A stretch of DNA of 64,000 nt, taken from NCBI RefSeq assembly GCF_000466685.1, contig NZ_ANNG01000009.1, positions 1-64,000 of the forward strand. Reading direction: 5' to 3'. The notes below the pieces were generated by a model, which was given only the letters and a program-made list of their open reading frames with translations, made no database searches and had not been told where the DNA came from. This stretch comes from Campylobacter concisus UNSWCS. GTDB taxonomy: Bacteria > Campylobacterota > Campylobacteria > Campylobacterales > Campylobacteraceae. Positions 50,996 through 61,063 of the stretch are shown piece after piece. The first letter of the stretch is position 1, and the number at the start of each line of letters is the position of its first letter. A program made the position numbers and the translations under genes.

Positions 50996-51352
50996 TTATA
51001 GCTTGATGCCATTTTCTCTTAAAGCTTCAGCGAATGCTGCGATAACGCCATGGTATAAATAACCATTTCTATCAAAAATTGCAACATCTATCTTCTTAGC
51101 TTTCAAAGCCTTAGCAAATTCTTTAGCTAAAGTGACCGCACCTTCTTTATTTGCTTTTATGCCTATTTTTCTACCATCAACTGCAGCTAGTGTAGTAGCT
51201 GTAACGTCGTCAATCGCTTGAACATAAAGAGTTCTGTTTGATTTGAAAATAGAAACTCTTGGGCAAGTTGCAACACCAGAAATTTTACCTCTGATTCTTC
51301 TTTTTCTCTTAATTCTAAGAGCGATTTTTCTTTTTAGTACTTTTGCTGTCAT
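50996..51352 (-). CDS. rplR: Ribosomal protein L18
   Basis: The 118-residue 5S rRNA-binding protein shows the L18 core [14 protein letters not shown]-like segment (here [20 protein letters not shown]) and a C-terminal [20 protein letters not shown]. The basic N-terminus binds rRNA. It follows rplF by 10 bases. Confidence 0.97.
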   Translation of the reverse strand: MTAKVLKRKIALRIKRKRRIRGKISGVATCPRVSIFKSNRTLYVQAIDDVTATTLAAVDGRKIGIKANKEGAVTLAKEFAKALKAKKIDVAIFDRNGYLYHGVIAAFAEALRENGIKL

Positions 51353-51362
51353 TTACCGCTCC

Positions 51363-51899
51363 TTACTTCTTAGATGTCTTGCCCGCTTTGCGGATGATAC
51401 GTTCTTCTAGATATTTAACGCCCTTGCCTTTATATGGCTCAGGTGGTCTAAATCCTCTAACTTGAGCAGCCACTTGACCTACTACTTGTTTGTCGTCACC
51501 TTTGATAGTAATAACGTTTTTATCAACGCTAGCTTCAACGCCTGCTGGTAGCTCATAGTTAATAAGGTGTGAAAAACCAAGAGAAAGCTCTAAAATTTTA
51601 CCTTTTGCAGCTGCTTTGTAACCAACGCCGTTGATCTCAAGCTGGCGAGTAAAGCCATGAGTGATACCAGTTACGATGTTGTTAGCAAGTGCTCTATATG
51701 TTCCCCAGTAAGCTCTGCTTTGGCGATCTTCGCCCTTTGGAGCAAAAACTATATGACCATTTTCTATCTTGACATCAACGTGACCTTTTGTGTCAAGCTC
51801 TTTTAAGTGATTGCCCTTTTTAAATTTTAGGACATTATTTTCAACACTAACGTCTACACCACTTGGGATAGCGATAGGCTGTTTTCCAATACGTGACAT
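51363..51899 (-). CDS. rplF: Ribosomal protein L6
   Basis: The 178-residue 50S protein has two L6 repeats: [20 protein letters not shown] at the N-terminus and the C-terminal [20 protein letters not shown]. It lies near the sarcin-ricin loop. The gap to the upstream rpsH gene is 197 bases, the largest spacer inside this operon. Confidence 0.97.
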   Translation of the reverse strand: MSRIGKQPIAIPSGVDVSVENNVLKFKKGNHLKELDTKGHVDVKIENGHIVFAPKGEDRQSRAYWGTYRALANNIVTGITHGFTRQLEINGVGYKAAAKGKILELSLGFSHLINYELPAGVEASVDKNVITIKGDDKQVVGQVAAQVRGFRPPEPYKGKGVKYLEERIIRKAGKTSKK

Positions 51900-52096
51900 T
51901 TTTTTCCTTTACTTGTCTAGGGTGTTCCTACATTTACGAATAAACACCACAATGCCGTAAATTTGATCGTCAAATTTGACGAAACCTTCATTTGAATTTC
52001 AAAATTTAGCTTTGGCGAAATATAAAATTTCACCTAGCTAAAAAGAAATTTTAACCTTAAGTTATAAGGTCAAAATAGCGTTTTTAACGCAGTTTG
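51900..52096. other. Long structured spacer between rpsH and rplF
   Basis: On the transcribed (minus) strand the first hairpin, GCGTT-AAA-AACGC, lies at about 52069-52084. A second, ACCTTA/TAAGGT, lies near 52053-52070. A third palindromic stretch AAATTTGACGATCAAATTT occurs near 51955-51985. An unsupported frame of 24 codons crosses the end. It may be an RNA-processing or attenuation site, or decayed insertion. Confidence 0.5.
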
Positions 52097-52492
52097 TTAC
52101 CAAACGGTACAAAGAACCTCGCCGCCAACGCCAGCTTTACTTGCTTCAATACCGCTCATAACGCCTTTGCTTGTGCTAACGATAACTGTTCCGTAACCAT
52201 TTTTAAAACGCTTAATGTCGTCTTTACCTTGATAAACACGGCGACCAGGTTTTGAAACCCTTTTAAGCTCGTTTATAACGCTTCTGCCGTACTCATCATA
52301 CTTTAAAACTACGTTTATAAATTTCTTGTTACCTTCTTCGATAACGTTGTAGCTCTCTACATAGCCTTTTGCTGCAAGGATAGAAAGAGTAGCCTCAACA
52401 ACCTTAGAATGAAGCAATTTCGCAGTCTCAAGTCTTCTCATACTTGCATTTCTAATGCGTGTTAATCCATCTGATATTAAATCGTTCAACAT
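52097..52492 (-). CDS. rpsH: Ribosomal protein S8
   Basis: The 131-residue 30S protein begins [20 protein letters not shown] and ends with the conserved [11 protein letters not shown]; the [20 protein letters not shown] block lies at about 81-100. In E. coli S8 represses the spc operon by binding mRNA. The large spacer that follows may be relevant to control here, but no S8 site was identified. Confidence 0.97.
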
Positions 52493-52501
52493 TTCTCTTC
52501 C

Positions 52502-52687
52502 TTACCAACTTGCTTTTTTAAGACCAGGTATTAGGCCTTCGTTAGCCATTTTTCTTAGGCAAACACGGCAAATTCCAAAATCTTTATAAACAGAGTGCGG
52601 ACGACCGCAAATTTGGCATCTAGTATAGCCGCGAACCGCAAATTTTGGCTTGCGTGCAGCTTTTGCTATCATTGATTTCTTTGCCAT
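52502..52687 (-). CDS. rpsN: Ribosomal protein S14, zinc-binding type
   Basis: The 61-residue protein starts [20 protein letters not shown] at the ATG at 52687; the frame is open further but the added residues are not family-like. It has the zinc form [20 protein letters not shown] (CxxC-x12-CxxC) common in short S14 proteins. It lies 1 base after rplE and 9 before rpsH. Confidence 0.96.
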   Translation of the reverse strand: MAKKSMIAKAARKPKFAVRGYTRCQICGRPHSVYKDFGICRVCLRKMANEGLIPGLKKASW

Positions 52688-52688
52688 T

Positions 52689-53234
52689 TTACTTTCCTTT
52701 TGCAAACGGCACACCAAATAGCTCTAGCAATTTGAATGCCTCTTTATCGTTTTTAGCCGTAGTAGCAATCGTAATATTCATACCATGAGTTCGTAAAATT
52801 TTATCATACTCAACCTCTGGAAACATTAGCTGCTCACTAAGACCGAAGTTATAGTTTCCACGTCCATCAAAGCCATTTTTTGGAAGACCACGGAAGTCTT
52901 TAACTCTTGGAAGAGCAACACTGATTAGCTTATCTAAGAAAGCATACATTTGCTCTTTTCTCAAAGTTACTTTGATACCAACAGGGAAACCTTCGCGAAC
53001 TTTAAAGCCAGCAACTGATTTTTTAGCATCAGTGATAACTGCTTTTTGTCCAGCGATAAGTGAAATGGTATCAGCCATATTTTGAAGCACTTTTTGATCT
53101 TTCGCAGAGTCTCCAGCACCTACACTGATCACGATTTTCTCGAGCGCAGGGATAAGCATTGGATTTTTGATGTCAAATTCTTTTACGAGAGCTGGCTTGA
53201 TAGTTTCGTTAAATTTATCTTTTAATCTACTCAT
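52689..53234 (-). CDS. rplE: Ribosomal protein L5
   Basis: The 181-residue 5S rRNA-binding protein has [20 protein letters not shown] near residues 28-47, the conserved [20 protein letters not shown] (about 111-130) and the final [13 protein letters not shown]. It forms an intersubunit bridge. It lies 5 bases after rplX. Confidence 0.97.
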
Positions 53235-53239
53235 ATCTC

Positions 53240-53476
53240 TTATCCTTCAACTTTCGCGACGTTTGATATGTCAATTGGCATCTCTTTATTTACGTGACCA
53301 CCATTTGGAGTTTTTTCGCTTGGTTTGATAGCTTTTTTAGCTACTTTGCATCCCTCAACTATAACCTGACCTTTTTTTGCAAGAACTGCTAAAATTTTAC
53401 CAGTTTTGCCTTTATCGTCACCAGCGATGATCTTTACAGTATCGCCTTTTTTGACTTTAAATTTTACATTAGCCAT
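53240..53476 (-). CDS. rplX: Ribosomal protein L24
   Basis: The 78-residue KOW-domain protein shows [20 protein letters not shown] (about 8-27) and the typical [18 protein letters not shown] end. It helps start 50S assembly. Its start shares one base with the rplN stop. Confidence 0.96.
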
Positions 53477-53844
53477 TATAAAACCTCCGGAGCTAGCGAA
53501 ACAATCTTCATAAAGTTAGCATATCTAACTTCACGTCCAACTGGTCCAAAAATACGAGTGCCGACTGGCTCTTTTTTGCTATCAAGTATAACAGCTGCGT
53601 TCTCATCAAAGCGGATTAGCGAACCATTATCTCTTTGAACCTCTCTTTTAGTTCTTACAACAACAGCTTTTACAACCTGTCCTTTTTTGATCTTGCCATT
53701 TGGAAGAGCTTTTTTAACAGAGCAAACTATGATATCGCCAAGTGTAGCGTATCTTCTTTTGCTGCCGCCAAGAACTTTTATACACATTAACTCTTTTGCG
53801 CCGCTGTTATCAGCAACTGCAAGTCTTGTAAAACTTTGAATCAT
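53476..53844 (-). CDS. rplN: Ribosomal protein L14
   Basis: The 122-residue protein starts [20 protein letters not shown] and holds the L14 motif [20 protein letters not shown] (about 57-76), with [11 protein letters not shown] near the C-terminus. It shares one base with rpsQ at its start and with rplX at its end. Confidence 0.97.
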   Translation of the reverse strand: MIQSFTRLAVADNSGAKELMCIKVLGGSKRRYATLGDIIVCSVKKALPNGKIKKGQVVKAVVVRTKREVQRDNGSLIRFDENAAVILDSKKEPVGTRIFGPVGREVRYANFMKIVSLAPEVL

Positions 53845-54095
53845 TACTCAACTCCCTTTGCTAATACAGCTTTTAAGCGAAAATTCTTGCGAGCTGAAAG
53901 TGGCCTGCACTCAACTGCAACAACTGTATCGCCTGCTCTTGTCTCATTTTTCTCATCATGAACTAAATACTTTTTAAAGCGTTTTACAAATTTATGGTAT
54001 CTTGGGTGCATAACGCGTCTTTCTACCAAAATAGTAGCTGTTTTATCTCCAGCTTTTTGTAAAACAACACCTTGAATTTCTCTTTTTAATGCCAT
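53844..54095 (-). CDS. rpsQ: Ribosomal protein S17
   Basis: The 83-residue OB-fold protein starts [20 protein letters not shown] at the ATG at 54095; eight extra upstream codons overlap rpmC and are not needed. The family block [20 protein letters not shown] is present (about 30-49). It lies 1 base after rpmC. Confidence 0.96.
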   Translation of the reverse strand: MALKREIQGVVLQKAGDKTATILVERRVMHPRYHKFVKRFKKYLVHDEKNETRAGDTVVAVECRPLSARKNFRLKAVLAKGVE

Positions 54096-54096
54096 T

Positions 54097-54291
54097 TTAC
54101 GCCCCTTGTCTTGTTGCACTAATTGCAGTGTTGATCTGAGCTATCTCTTTGCGAACAGCACTAATCTCATTAGGGTTGCTTAACTGCATAGTTTTTAGCT
54201 TTTGTCTCAATGTAAATAAAAGCACCTTTTTCTCTTTTAGCAACGCGTTTAATTCTGCAACGCTCTTATCTTTTAACTCAGTATATTTCAT
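54097..54291 (-). CDS. rpmC: Ribosomal protein L29
   Basis: The 64-residue two-helix protein begins [20 protein letters not shown] and contains [20 protein letters not shown]. The ATG at 54291 is favoured over a GTG two codons earlier. It overlaps the rplP end by 14 bases, a conserved feature of this operon. Confidence 0.95.
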
Positions 54292-54703
54292 TTTCACTCT
54301 CTCGCGTTACAAATTTTGATTTGAATGGAAGTTTGTGTAGAGCCAAAGTTAAAGCTTCACGAGCCAACTCTTCGTCAACACCAGCCATTTCAAATATTAT
54401 ACGACCAGGTTTAATGTTCATAACCCACTCTTCAACTCCTGCCTTACCTTTACCCATACGAGTTTGTAGAGGTTTTTTAGTAAGTGGCTTGTCAGGGAAA
54501 ACCCTAATCCAAATTTTAGCCTGTCTCTTTACGTGACGAGTTAGAGCTTGACGAGCAGCTTCTATTTGGCGTGAATTTACTCTACCAGCCTCAACAGCTT
54601 TAAGCGCAAATTCGCCAGTTGCTAAAGATGCTCCACGAGTCGCATAACCACGGTTGCGACCTTTCATTTGCTTACGAAATTTCGTTCTTTTAGGCATCAA
54701 CAT
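54278..54703 (-). CDS. rplP: Ribosomal protein L16
   Basis: The 141-residue protein starts [20 protein letters not shown]; the first ATG has AGAGG about 10 bases upstream, and related Campylobacter L16 proteins also begin MLMPKR. The core [20 protein letters not shown] (about 72-91) and [13 protein letters not shown] are standard. L16 organises the A site of the 50S subunit. Confidence 0.96.
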
Positions 54704-54705
54704 AA

Positions 54706-55404
54706 TTATTTACCTCTTCTTGCTCTACGTGTTTTCTTAGGTGCCTCTTCTTCAGTTTTCTCAGGTTGAACACCTTTTTGAAGAACCTCACCTTTAAAAA
54801 TCCATACTTTAATACCTATGTTTCCATAAGTTGTATGAGCCTCAGCTACACCGTAATCTATCTTTGCTCTAAGAGTATGAAGCGGAACGCGACCTTCTAG
54901 ATACCACTCGGTTCTTGCCATCTCAGCGCCACCTAAACGACCAGCAACTGAAATTTTGATACCTTTAGCGCCTGATTTTTGAGCACCTTGGATAACTTTT
55001 TTCATAGCACGTCTAAATGCGACACGCTTTTCAAGTTGCATAGCTACGTTTTCAGCAGCAAGTTGAGCTGAAGCTTGAGCTTTTCTTTCTTCTTTGATAT
55101 TTACATTTACTTCTTTACCGATAAGTTTGCTAACTTCGTTCTTTAGGTTTTCAACATCTTGGCCTTTTTTGCCGATGATGATACCAGGACGAGCTGCAAC
55201 TACGGTTACACGAAGTTTTTTAGCCGTTCTTTCGATTAAAATTTGGCTAATTCCTGCATAGTAAAGTTTTTTCTTTAAAAATGCACGAATTTTGTAATCT
55301 TCACCGATATTTTCAGGAAGACTTTGTTTGGTTGGAAACCATCTAGATTCCCAGTTGCGGTTAATTCCTAGTCTAAGACCTATTGGATTTACTTTTTGTC
55401 CCAT
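54706..55404 (-). CDS. rpsC: Ribosomal protein S3
   Basis: The 232-residue 30S protein begins [20 protein letters not shown]. It contains the KH domain with [20 protein letters not shown] (about 68-87), the C-terminal [20 protein letters not shown] and a basic Lys/Arg tail. It lines the mRNA entry tunnel and has helicase activity in E. coli. Confidence 0.97.
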   Translation of the reverse strand: MGQKVNPIGLRLGINRNWESRWFPTKQSLPENIGEDYKIRAFLKKKLYYAGISQILIERTAKKLRVTVVAARPGIIIGKKGQDVENLKNEVSKLIGKEVNVNIKEERKAQASAQLAAENVAMQLEKRVAFRRAMKKVIQGAQKSGAKGIKISVAGRLGGAEMARTEWYLEGRVPLHTLRAKIDYGVAEAHTTYGNIGIKVWIFKGEVLQKGVQPEKTEEEAPKKTRRARRGK

Positions 55405-55405
55405 A

Positions 55406-55738
55406 TTATGCTTCCTTCTTTTCAGGTTTAGATACTTCTACCATTACATGAGAAGTAGGTTTGCGAATTTTGCTCGCTGTTCCTCTTGCTCTTGGTCTAA
55501 ATCTCTTTAATACAGGACCAGCGTCAACGCGGCAACTAGTTACTACAACTTCTTCTGGCTCAAATCCGCCATTTGCTACTGCTGAGCTAATAGCGTTTGC
55601 TATAAATTTAGCACCACGATTTGGCATAAATTGCAAGCTTGCAAGTGCTAGCTCGGCATTCATACCTTGAACTTCTCTTGCTATAAGTCTTGCTTTTGTA
55701 GGAGAAAGTCTTACGAATTTTATAATTGCTTTACTCAT
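55406..55738 (-). CDS. rplV: Ribosomal protein L22
   Basis: The 110-residue protein starts [20 protein letters not shown] and carries the exit-tunnel loop within [20 protein letters not shown] (about 64-83) and [18 protein letters not shown]. Changes in this loop give macrolide resistance elsewhere; the loop here looks normal. It is 1 base before rpsC. Confidence 0.97.
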   Translation of the reverse strand: MSKAIIKFVRLSPTKARLIAREVQGMNAELALASLQFMPNRGAKFIANAISSAVANGGFEPEEVVVTSCRVDAGPVLKRFRPRARGTASKIRKPTSHVMVEVSKPEKKEA

Positions 55739-55749
55739 ATTATCTCCCC

Positions 55750-56031
55750 TTACTTGCCGATTTTCTTTTGCACTGAGCCTTTGTGACCCTTAAATGTGCG
55801 TGTTGGAGCAAATTCGCCAAGTTTATAGCCTATATGATTTTCTGTAACATATACAGGAATAAAGCTCTTGCCATTATGAACGTTAAATGTTAGTCCAATC
55901 ATTTCAGGTACAATCGTGCTACGTCTTGACCAAGTCTTGATTGGTTTGTTATCGTTTGCATTTTTTGCGGCAATAACTTTTTTCATTACATGATCATCTA
56001 CGAAAGGACCTTTTTTGAGTGATCTTGCCAT
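55750..56031 (-). CDS. rpsS: Ribosomal protein S19
   Basis: The 93-residue 30S head protein begins [20 protein letters not shown]. It has the conserved [20 protein letters not shown] (about 32-51) and [13 protein letters not shown]-like block (here [18 protein letters not shown]). The gap to rplB is 2 bases. Confidence 0.97.
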   Translation of the reverse strand: MARSLKKGPFVDDHVMKKVIAAKNANDNKPIKTWSRRSTIVPEMIGLTFNVHNGKSFIPVYVTENHIGYKLGEFAPTRTFKGHKGSVQKKIGK

Positions 56032-56033
56032 CT

Positions 56034-56867
56034 CTATTTTCCTTTCCTTCTTGAAATTATAAGCTTATCGCTAGCTTTTTTACGGCGAGTCTTAGCACCT
56101 TTAGTTGGTTTACCCCATGGAGTAACTGGGTGACGGCCTGAATTTTTCTTACCTTCACCACCACCGTGTGGGTGATCAACTGGGTTCATAGCAGAACCAC
56201 GTGTTTGTGGGCGGATACCGCGGTAGCGATTACGTCCAGCTTTACCTATAGTGATGTTAGCCCAGTCTTCGTTGCCAACTACACCGATACTTGCCATACA
56301 CTCAGCTAGTACTTGTCTCATCTCGCCACTTGGCATTCTTAAGATAACGTACTTCTCTTCTTTACCCATTAGCTGAGCATAACCACCAGCTGAACGAGCT
56401 ATCTGAGCGCCTTTGCCAGGTTTTAGCTCTACGTTATGAACGATAGTACCAACTGGGATAAATCTTAATTTCATAGCGTTGCCTGGTTTAATATCTAGTG
56501 AGCCCTCATCGATAGATGCGATAACGTCGCCAACATTTAGGCCATTTGGTCTAATGATATAGCGTTTTTCGCCATCTTTGTAAGCTATAAGAGCGATACG
56601 GCAGTTTCTGTTTGGATCGTACTCGATCGCTTCAACTTTACCTTCTATACCAAATTTGCGACGTTTGAAGTCGATGATACGATAAAGTTTTTTTGCACCT
56701 GCTTCTTTATGTCTTGAAGTTATACGACCATTATTGTTTCTACCACCAGTTGCAGGTAGTTTAACAAGCAAGCTTCTAACACTTGGTTTAGCTGTTATAT
56801 CTTCAGAGCTTAGTCCAGTCATATATCTACGACTAGGTGTATATGGTTTATATGATTTTATAGCCAT
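56034..56867 (-). CDS. rplB: Ribosomal protein L2
   Basis: The 277-residue 50S protein near the peptidyl-transferase centre has [20 protein letters not shown] (about 42-61), the [20 protein letters not shown] block and the signature [20 protein letters not shown] (about 226-245), including the conserved His. It lies 1 base after rplW. Confidence 0.98.
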   Translation of the reverse strand: MAIKSYKPYTPSRRYMTGLSSEDITAKPSVRSLLVKLPATGGRNNNGRITSRHKEAGAKKLYRIIDFKRRKFGIEGKVEAIEYDPNRNCRIALIAYKDGEKRYIIRPNGLNVGDVIASIDEGSLDIKPGNAMKLRFIPVGTIVHNVELKPGKGAQIARSAGGYAQLMGKEEKYVILRMPSGEMRQVLAECMASIGVVGNEDWANITIGKAGRNRYRGIRPQTRGSAMNPVDHPHGGGEGKKNSGRHPVTPWGKPTKGAKTRRKKASDKLIISRRKGK

Positions 56868-56868
56868 C

Positions 56869-57150
56869 TTACGCCTCCGTATTTTCTAGGCTTACGCCTT
56901 CAGGTAACTTAACGTAGAATTTCTTTATCTCGTCACGTTGGCCTGCTCTTCCTCTAAAACGCTTAACCTTGCCGCTAATTCTAAGTGAATTTACGCGAAC
57001 AGGCGTTACTCCAAAATACTCTTGTAAAACCGCTTTTAAGCTGTTTTTTGTAACTCTTGGTGAAGTTTGGATAACAACAACGCCTTGTTCTTGAAGGCCT
57101 AGAGTTTTTTCTGTATAAATAATTGTTTTGATATCAGTTATATCCGCCAT
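56869..57150 (-). CDS. rplW: Ribosomal protein L23
   Basis: The 93-residue tunnel-exit protein begins [20 protein letters not shown] and shows [20 protein letters not shown] (about 25-44) and [20 protein letters not shown]. It docks signal recognition particle and trigger factor. It starts 1 base after rplD. Confidence 0.96.
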
Positions 57151-57151
57151 T

Positions 57152-57766
57152 TTAGCCCTCTTTTGTTATAGTTTTTAGTGCAGCTTTTTCAATAATAACC
57201 GAACTAAATGTAGAGACAAGATAAGCATTTACCTCATTTGCATCTACTACATAGCAGTTTGCTAAATTTCTAAAAGCAAGTAGTGTTTTATCGTCTAGTA
57301 AATCTTTAACGATAAGCGCGTCTTTTACTTTTAAATTTTTGATGATATTAGCTGCATCTTTTGTCTTTCCAGACTCGATTGAGATGCTATCTACTGCGAA
57401 AATTTTACCATCTTGTGCTTTTACTGCCAAAGCGTACTCAAGAGCTAGTCTTTTTTGTTTTTTATTGACTTTTTGAAAATAGTTTTTCTCGTTTGTTGGA
57501 CCAAATGCAACTGCACCGCCTACCCAAACGTTAGTTCTAGTTGAACCCGCTCTTGCACCACCACGTCCTTTTTGTCTCCATGGTTTTTTACCACCACCGC
57601 TTACAAAAGCACGGCTTTTAGTATGAGCCGAATTTGCTCTTATACCAGCAAGGTAAGATTTTACATAAAGATATAGGTTGTGCGGATTTACTTCAGCGTA
57701 GCTTGCAGGAAGCTCTAACTCGCCTGAATTTTCAAATTTATCGTTTAATACGTGAATTTTACTCAT
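57152..57766 (-). CDS. rplD: Ribosomal protein L4
   Basis: The 204-residue protein has the long loop [20 protein letters not shown] (about 51-70) that reaches the exit tunnel and a globular domain ending [11 protein letters not shown]. In E. coli L4 represses the S10 operon through the leader; a leader hairpin is present here but differs in form. It overlaps rplC by 4 bases. Confidence 0.97.
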
Positions 57767-58341
57767 TTTACAATCCTTATTTTACCCATTGCACCATTGT
57801 GACCAGGAACGCAACCTTTTACAACTACGATGCCATTTTGAGCGTCAAAGCTTATCAGCTCGTTTTTAACAGTAACTTTCTCATTGCCCATGTGTCCTGC
57901 CATTTTCATACCTGGTTGAACACGACCTGGCCATTCGCAGTTACCAATTGATCCGTGGCGTCTGTGGAAACGTGAGCCGTGGCTTTTTGGACCACCACCG
58001 AAACCATGTCTTTTTACCACACCTTGGTAGCCTCTACCTTTTGAGTTAAAGCTAACTTTTAAAATTTTAGCCTCATTTAATGGTGTAAAGTCTAGGTTTC
58101 CAACTTCGCTATTAGCTACTTCAAGCGTAGCGAATTTGTTAAATTCTGCTGTCAGATTGTATTTCTTTTGCTGACCAGCGATAGCTTTGTTGTTTGCTTT
58201 AGTGTGGGCATACGCTACGATAGCACGTTTGTTTTCGTCGATCTCACATACTTTAGCCTCAACTAGCTTAAGTAGTGTAACTGGCGTACTCTTCGTGGCA
58301 ATCGTTCTACTCATGCCTATTTTTTCTACAATATATTCCAT
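57763..58341 (-). CDS. rplC: Ribosomal protein L3
   Basis: The 192-residue 50S protein has [20 protein letters not shown] (about 98-117) and the [20 protein letters not shown] block (about 139-158). It starts [14 protein letters not shown]. It is 20 bases after rpsJ and overlaps rplD by 4. Confidence 0.97.
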   Translation of the reverse strand: MEYIVEKIGMSRTIATKSTPVTLLKLVEAKVCEIDENKRAIVAYAHTKANNKAIAGQQKKYNLTAEFNKFATLEVANSEVGNLDFTPLNEAKILKVSFNSKGRGYQGVVKRHGFGGGPKSHGSRFHRRHGSIGNCEWPGRVQPGMKMAGHMGNEKVTVKNELISFDAQNGIVVVKGCVPGHNGAMGKIRIVK

Positions 58342-58361
58342 ACTCTTATCCTTTTGTCCGC

Positions 58362-58670
58362 TTATTTCATCGCACGAACTTCGACATTAACTTCTGGAGC
58401 TAGGTCGAGTTTTGTTAGGCTATCTACAGTTTCTGGAGTAGCAGCTACGATGTCAAGCATACGAGCGTGTATTCTCATCTCAAACTGCTCACGTGAGTCT
58501 TTGTTGATGTGTGGAGATTTTAAGACTGTATAGCGTTTGATCTTTGTAGGCATTGGTACCGGGCCACGAACGTCGGCACCTGTTCGTTTGACAGCTTCTA
58601 CGATTGCTGCAACAGTGCGGTCTAGAACTCTATGGTCGTAAGCTTTTAGCTTTAACCTGATTCTTTCCAT
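58362..58670 (-). CDS. rpsJ: Ribosomal protein S10
   Basis: The 102-residue protein starts [20 protein letters not shown] at the ATG at 58670, preceded by AAAGGAAAAC; the upstream codons of the open frame belong to the leader. [20 protein letters not shown] (about 40-59) is typical. It is the first gene of the S10 operon; the homologue also acts with NusB in transcription antitermination. Confidence 0.97.
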   Translation of the reverse strand: MERIRLKLKAYDHRVLDRTVAAIVEAVKRTGADVRGPVPMPTKIKRYTVLKSPHINKDSREQFEMRIHARMLDIVAATPETVDSLTKLDLAPEVNVEVRAMK

Positions 58671-58780
58671 GTGTTTTCCTTTAAAAAGAACTTGTCGCAA
58701 ACTCGCGACCTCTTTACATCAAAATAACTCGCATAGGATCAAGCGATCGTACGAGCAAGACATAGGTCTTTCGTAAAGAG
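58671..58780 (-). promoter_or_regulatory. Structured 5' leader of the S10 operon
   Basis: The expected transcript starts near 58780. Its first bases, CTCTTTAC (58773-58780), are complementary to GTAAAGAG at 58710-58717, closing a domain of about 70 bases. Next is a hairpin GTCGC-GAGTTT-GCGAC at 58694-58709. The leader ends with a ribosome site. Such a fold suggests leader-mediated control, but the E. coli L4 target is not recognisable. Confidence 0.6.
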
Positions 58781-58786
58781 ATAGGG

Positions 58787-58816
58787 ATTTTACAAAAAAG
58801 CTATTATAGTTGTCAA
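58787..58816 (-). promoter_or_regulatory. Promoter of the S10 superoperon
   Basis: On the minus strand TTGACA (58811-58816) and TAAAAT (58787-58792) are separated by 18 bases. A clear -35 box is rare in this genome and suits a strongly expressed ribosomal operon. Confidence 0.7.
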
Positions 58817-59003
58817 GAAAAACGCTATTTTTTGTTGAATTTTGATTAATTATTTCCTTTTTATAAGGAAAGTATCTTGCAAATGGAGAATTTATTTTTC
58901 AAAAATTTTATAAATTTCTAGTCTAAATTTTTATTTTTTATTTCTAAATTTTGTTTATTTTTTAAAATTTAAAGCAATATTTTCCTTTTTAAAAGGAAGT
59001 GGC

Positions 59004-59009
59004 TATAAT
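59004..59009 (+). promoter_or_regulatory. -10 box (TATAAT) for the AAA ATPase gene
   Basis: GGCTATAAT lies 25 bases before the TTG start at 59034. The AT-rich stretch 58830-59000, with repeated TTTCCTTTTTATAAGGAAA-like words, has no gene. Confidence 0.6.
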
Positions 59010-59033
59010 TTCAAAAAGCCAAAAAGGTCAAAT

Positions 59034-60128
59034 TTGAAAAGTTTAGAAACGCTCTATCAAGCACCCATTAAAAATGCTAAATTTATCCCCAGAAAATATG
59101 AGATCATCTCGCCAAAAACGCTTATCATTGGCGCTATATCAAGTGGCAAAACAGCCCTTGTTTATGAGTTTTTGAGCCATTATAAAAGCGAGGAGAGGCT
59201 TTATATAAATTTAGACGATCTAAGGATAGATAGAGCCTCGCTTTTAGCAAATTTAAAAGATTTTTTAGAAAAAAACACCCAGATAAAGGTGCTCGCAGTT
59301 GAAAATTTACAAGGCGCTTATCTTATAAATTTAGACTTTTTAAAGGGCAATGCACTTGAAAATATCATCCTTACAAGCAAGGAATTTTCACTCTCGCTTG
59401 AGGGCTTTGCACGCATAAATTTAAACTATCTCGACTACGAGGAATTTATACTATTTTTTAAGAAAAATTTAGACCAAGACCTGCTTTTTAGCTACTTTTT
59501 AGCCCATGGCAACGAGATAGCAAGCGCCTTTTTGGACTCCAGCGAGGTCACGGCACACTTGCAACAGCTCTTAAGAGCAAATTTAAACGAGCAAAGCATC
59601 GCTATCTTAAAAGAGTGCGCGACAAAGTGCCACGACACAATAAGCGCCTTTGGGATTTATAAAAACCTAAAAGAGCAGATGAAAATTTCAAAAGATAGCG
59701 TTTATAGCGCGATAAATTTGCTAAATGAGAGTGGATACGTGGAGTTTGTGCCAAATTTAGATGAGAGTAGCACGAGCAAGAAAATTTACTTTACAAATTT
59801 CGCACTTCGCAACGCTTTGTGTCTAAAAAAGGACTTTTTGGCAGTCTTTGCAAATGTCGTTTTTTGCGAGCTGCTTAAATTTAAAGATGAAATTTACTAC
59901 ACAAAAGAGATCGATTTTTTCCTTGCCAAAAAGAAGCTTGCAATCATTTGCGTGCCATTTTCTGCACCAGAGATCGTCTTTTTGAAATTTAAAAAACTCC
60001 ACGCGAGCCTAAAAGAGCTAGGCGTTAGCAAACTTCAAATCATCAGCGTCGCAAACCAAGCCGAGCAAAGCATCGAGGGGATAAAGTGCGAGATCTTGCC
60101 ATTTTCTAGGTGGAGCCTAGGTTTATAA
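59034..60128 (+). CDS. AAA ATPase with DUF234/DUF4143-like C-terminus
   Basis: The 364-residue protein begins at a TTG with AAAAAGG upstream. Walker A is GAISSGKTAL (about residues 33-42). The expected Walker B (VLAVENLQG, about 85) has Glu-Asn in place of Asp-Glu. A winged-helix-like segment (MKISKDSVYSAINLLNESGY, about 213-232) follows. The C-terminal domain has YYTKEIDFFLAKKKLAIICV, the place where related proteins carry the E-(V/I)-D...E-x-K nuclease motif; here the last acidic-x-Lys part is missing. Relatives are archaeal-type ATPases of unknown role. It is a single gene with its own promoter. Confidence 0.8.
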   Translation: MKSLETLYQAPIKNAKFIPRKYEIISPKTLIIGAISSGKTALVYEFLSHYKSEERLYINLDDLRIDRASLLANLKDFLEKNTQIKVLAVENLQGAYLINLDFLKGNALENIILTSKEFSLSLEGFARINLNYLDYEEFILFFKKNLDQDLLFSYFLAHGNEIASAFLDSSEVTAHLQQLLRANLNEQSIAILKECATKCHDTISAFGIYKNLKEQMKISKDSVYSAINLLNESGYVEFVPNLDESSTSKKIYFTNFALRNALCLKKDFLAVFANVVFCELLKFKDEIYYTKEIDFFLAKKKLAIICVPFSAPEIVFLKFKKLHASLKELGVSKLQIISVANQAEQSIEGIKCEILPFSRWSLGL

Positions 60129-60179
60129 ATTTAAACTCTTTGTTTGATTATCATTTTAAAAGTCTAGGGATAAAATAGT

Positions 60180-60185
60180 TATAAT
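60180..60185 (+). promoter_or_regulatory. -10 box (TATAAT) for the gene at 60209
   Basis: TATAAT lies 23 bases before the ATG and drives the secreted-protein/rnhB pair. Confidence 0.5.
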
Positions 60186-60208
60186 CAAAAAAACTATAAA
60201 GGACGGAC

Positions 60209-61063
60209 ATGAGAGCATTTTTTGGGATCTTATTTATCGCTGTAAGCCTTTTTGGCTATGAGATAAACCACGAAAACTGGGCTAAATTTTATAAATTTAG
60301 TGGCGATGCAAATGGTGTGAAATTTGAAGTTTATATGAACTATTTTAAAGATGAATTTGAAAATTTCAAACAAACCAAGAGCTTTAAGGTCCCGCCTAAG
60401 ATAAGCGGCCACATCTTTTTTGACGGCACAAAATACGACTATGAAAAGGGCTCTTTTGAGCAAAATGGCAGTGAAATTTCTTCATTAAATGCAGTCTCAG
60501 ACAAGATAAATTTAGACGTTAAAAACGAAAACGGCGAGCTAAAAGGCAAGATAATCGTCAAAAACAAAGCCTACAACGCCACCGTAAAAGAAGAAAAAGA
60601 GTATGAGATCCTAAATATCGGCATCCAAATGACCGAGTCAAACGGCACAAGATACGAAGCGATCACTAACGACATCTTCGCTAAAGACTCCGCCAAAAAA
60701 TACAAAAACAAGCTTCTTGCAGAGTTTTACGACCTAAAAAGCGAGCGCAAAAAATGGCCAAATAGCCAGTATGAGAGCCTAAAAGAGATCTACTACATCA
60801 ACGACAAGATCAAGAGCGTTTGCACCTATAAAAATGAAAAAACAAACTGCGAAGTGATCTCACTTGCGACAAACAAAAAGCTAAAGCTAAAGCAAATCTT
60901 TAAAGATATAAACGACAGCCACCTAAAAGCGATCCTTGCAACCGCTGGCGTGAGCGATAACTTCGTGCTTTCGCCGCTTGGGCTTACATTTTTAAACGAA
61001 GAGCAGATCAGCGTGCCACTTGAGGAGCTAAGACCTTACTTTAGCGATGAAGTCGGGCTGTAA
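60209..61063 (+). CDS. Secreted protein of unknown function, 284 aa
   Basis: The protein has a signal peptide ([14 protein letters not shown], cleavage about residue 16). I do not recognise a family with confidence. The N-terminal half is beta-rich ([20 protein letters not shown]). The C-terminal part ([20 protein letters not shown], then PLEELRPYF) resembles the end of DUF3298/RsiV-type domains, where a similar Y/L-E-E-L-x-P-Y pattern occurs. A Cys pair ([14 protein letters not shown]) could form a disulphide. Its stop shares one base with the rnhB start, and an AAAGGACGG site precedes the ATG. Confidence 0.75.
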   Translation: MRAFFGILFIAVSLFGYEINHENWAKFYKFSGDANGVKFEVYMNYFKDEFENFKQTKSFKVPPKISGHIFFDGTKYDYEKGSFEQNGSEISSLNAVSDKINLDVKNENGELKGKIIVKNKAYNATVKEEKEYEILNIGIQMTESNGTRYEAITNDIFAKDSAKKYKNKLLAEFYDLKSERKKWPNSQYESLKEIYYINDKIKSVCTYKNEKTNCEVISLATNKKLKLKQIFKDINDSHLKAILATAGVSDNFVLSPLGLTFLNEEQISVPLEELRPYFSDEVGL

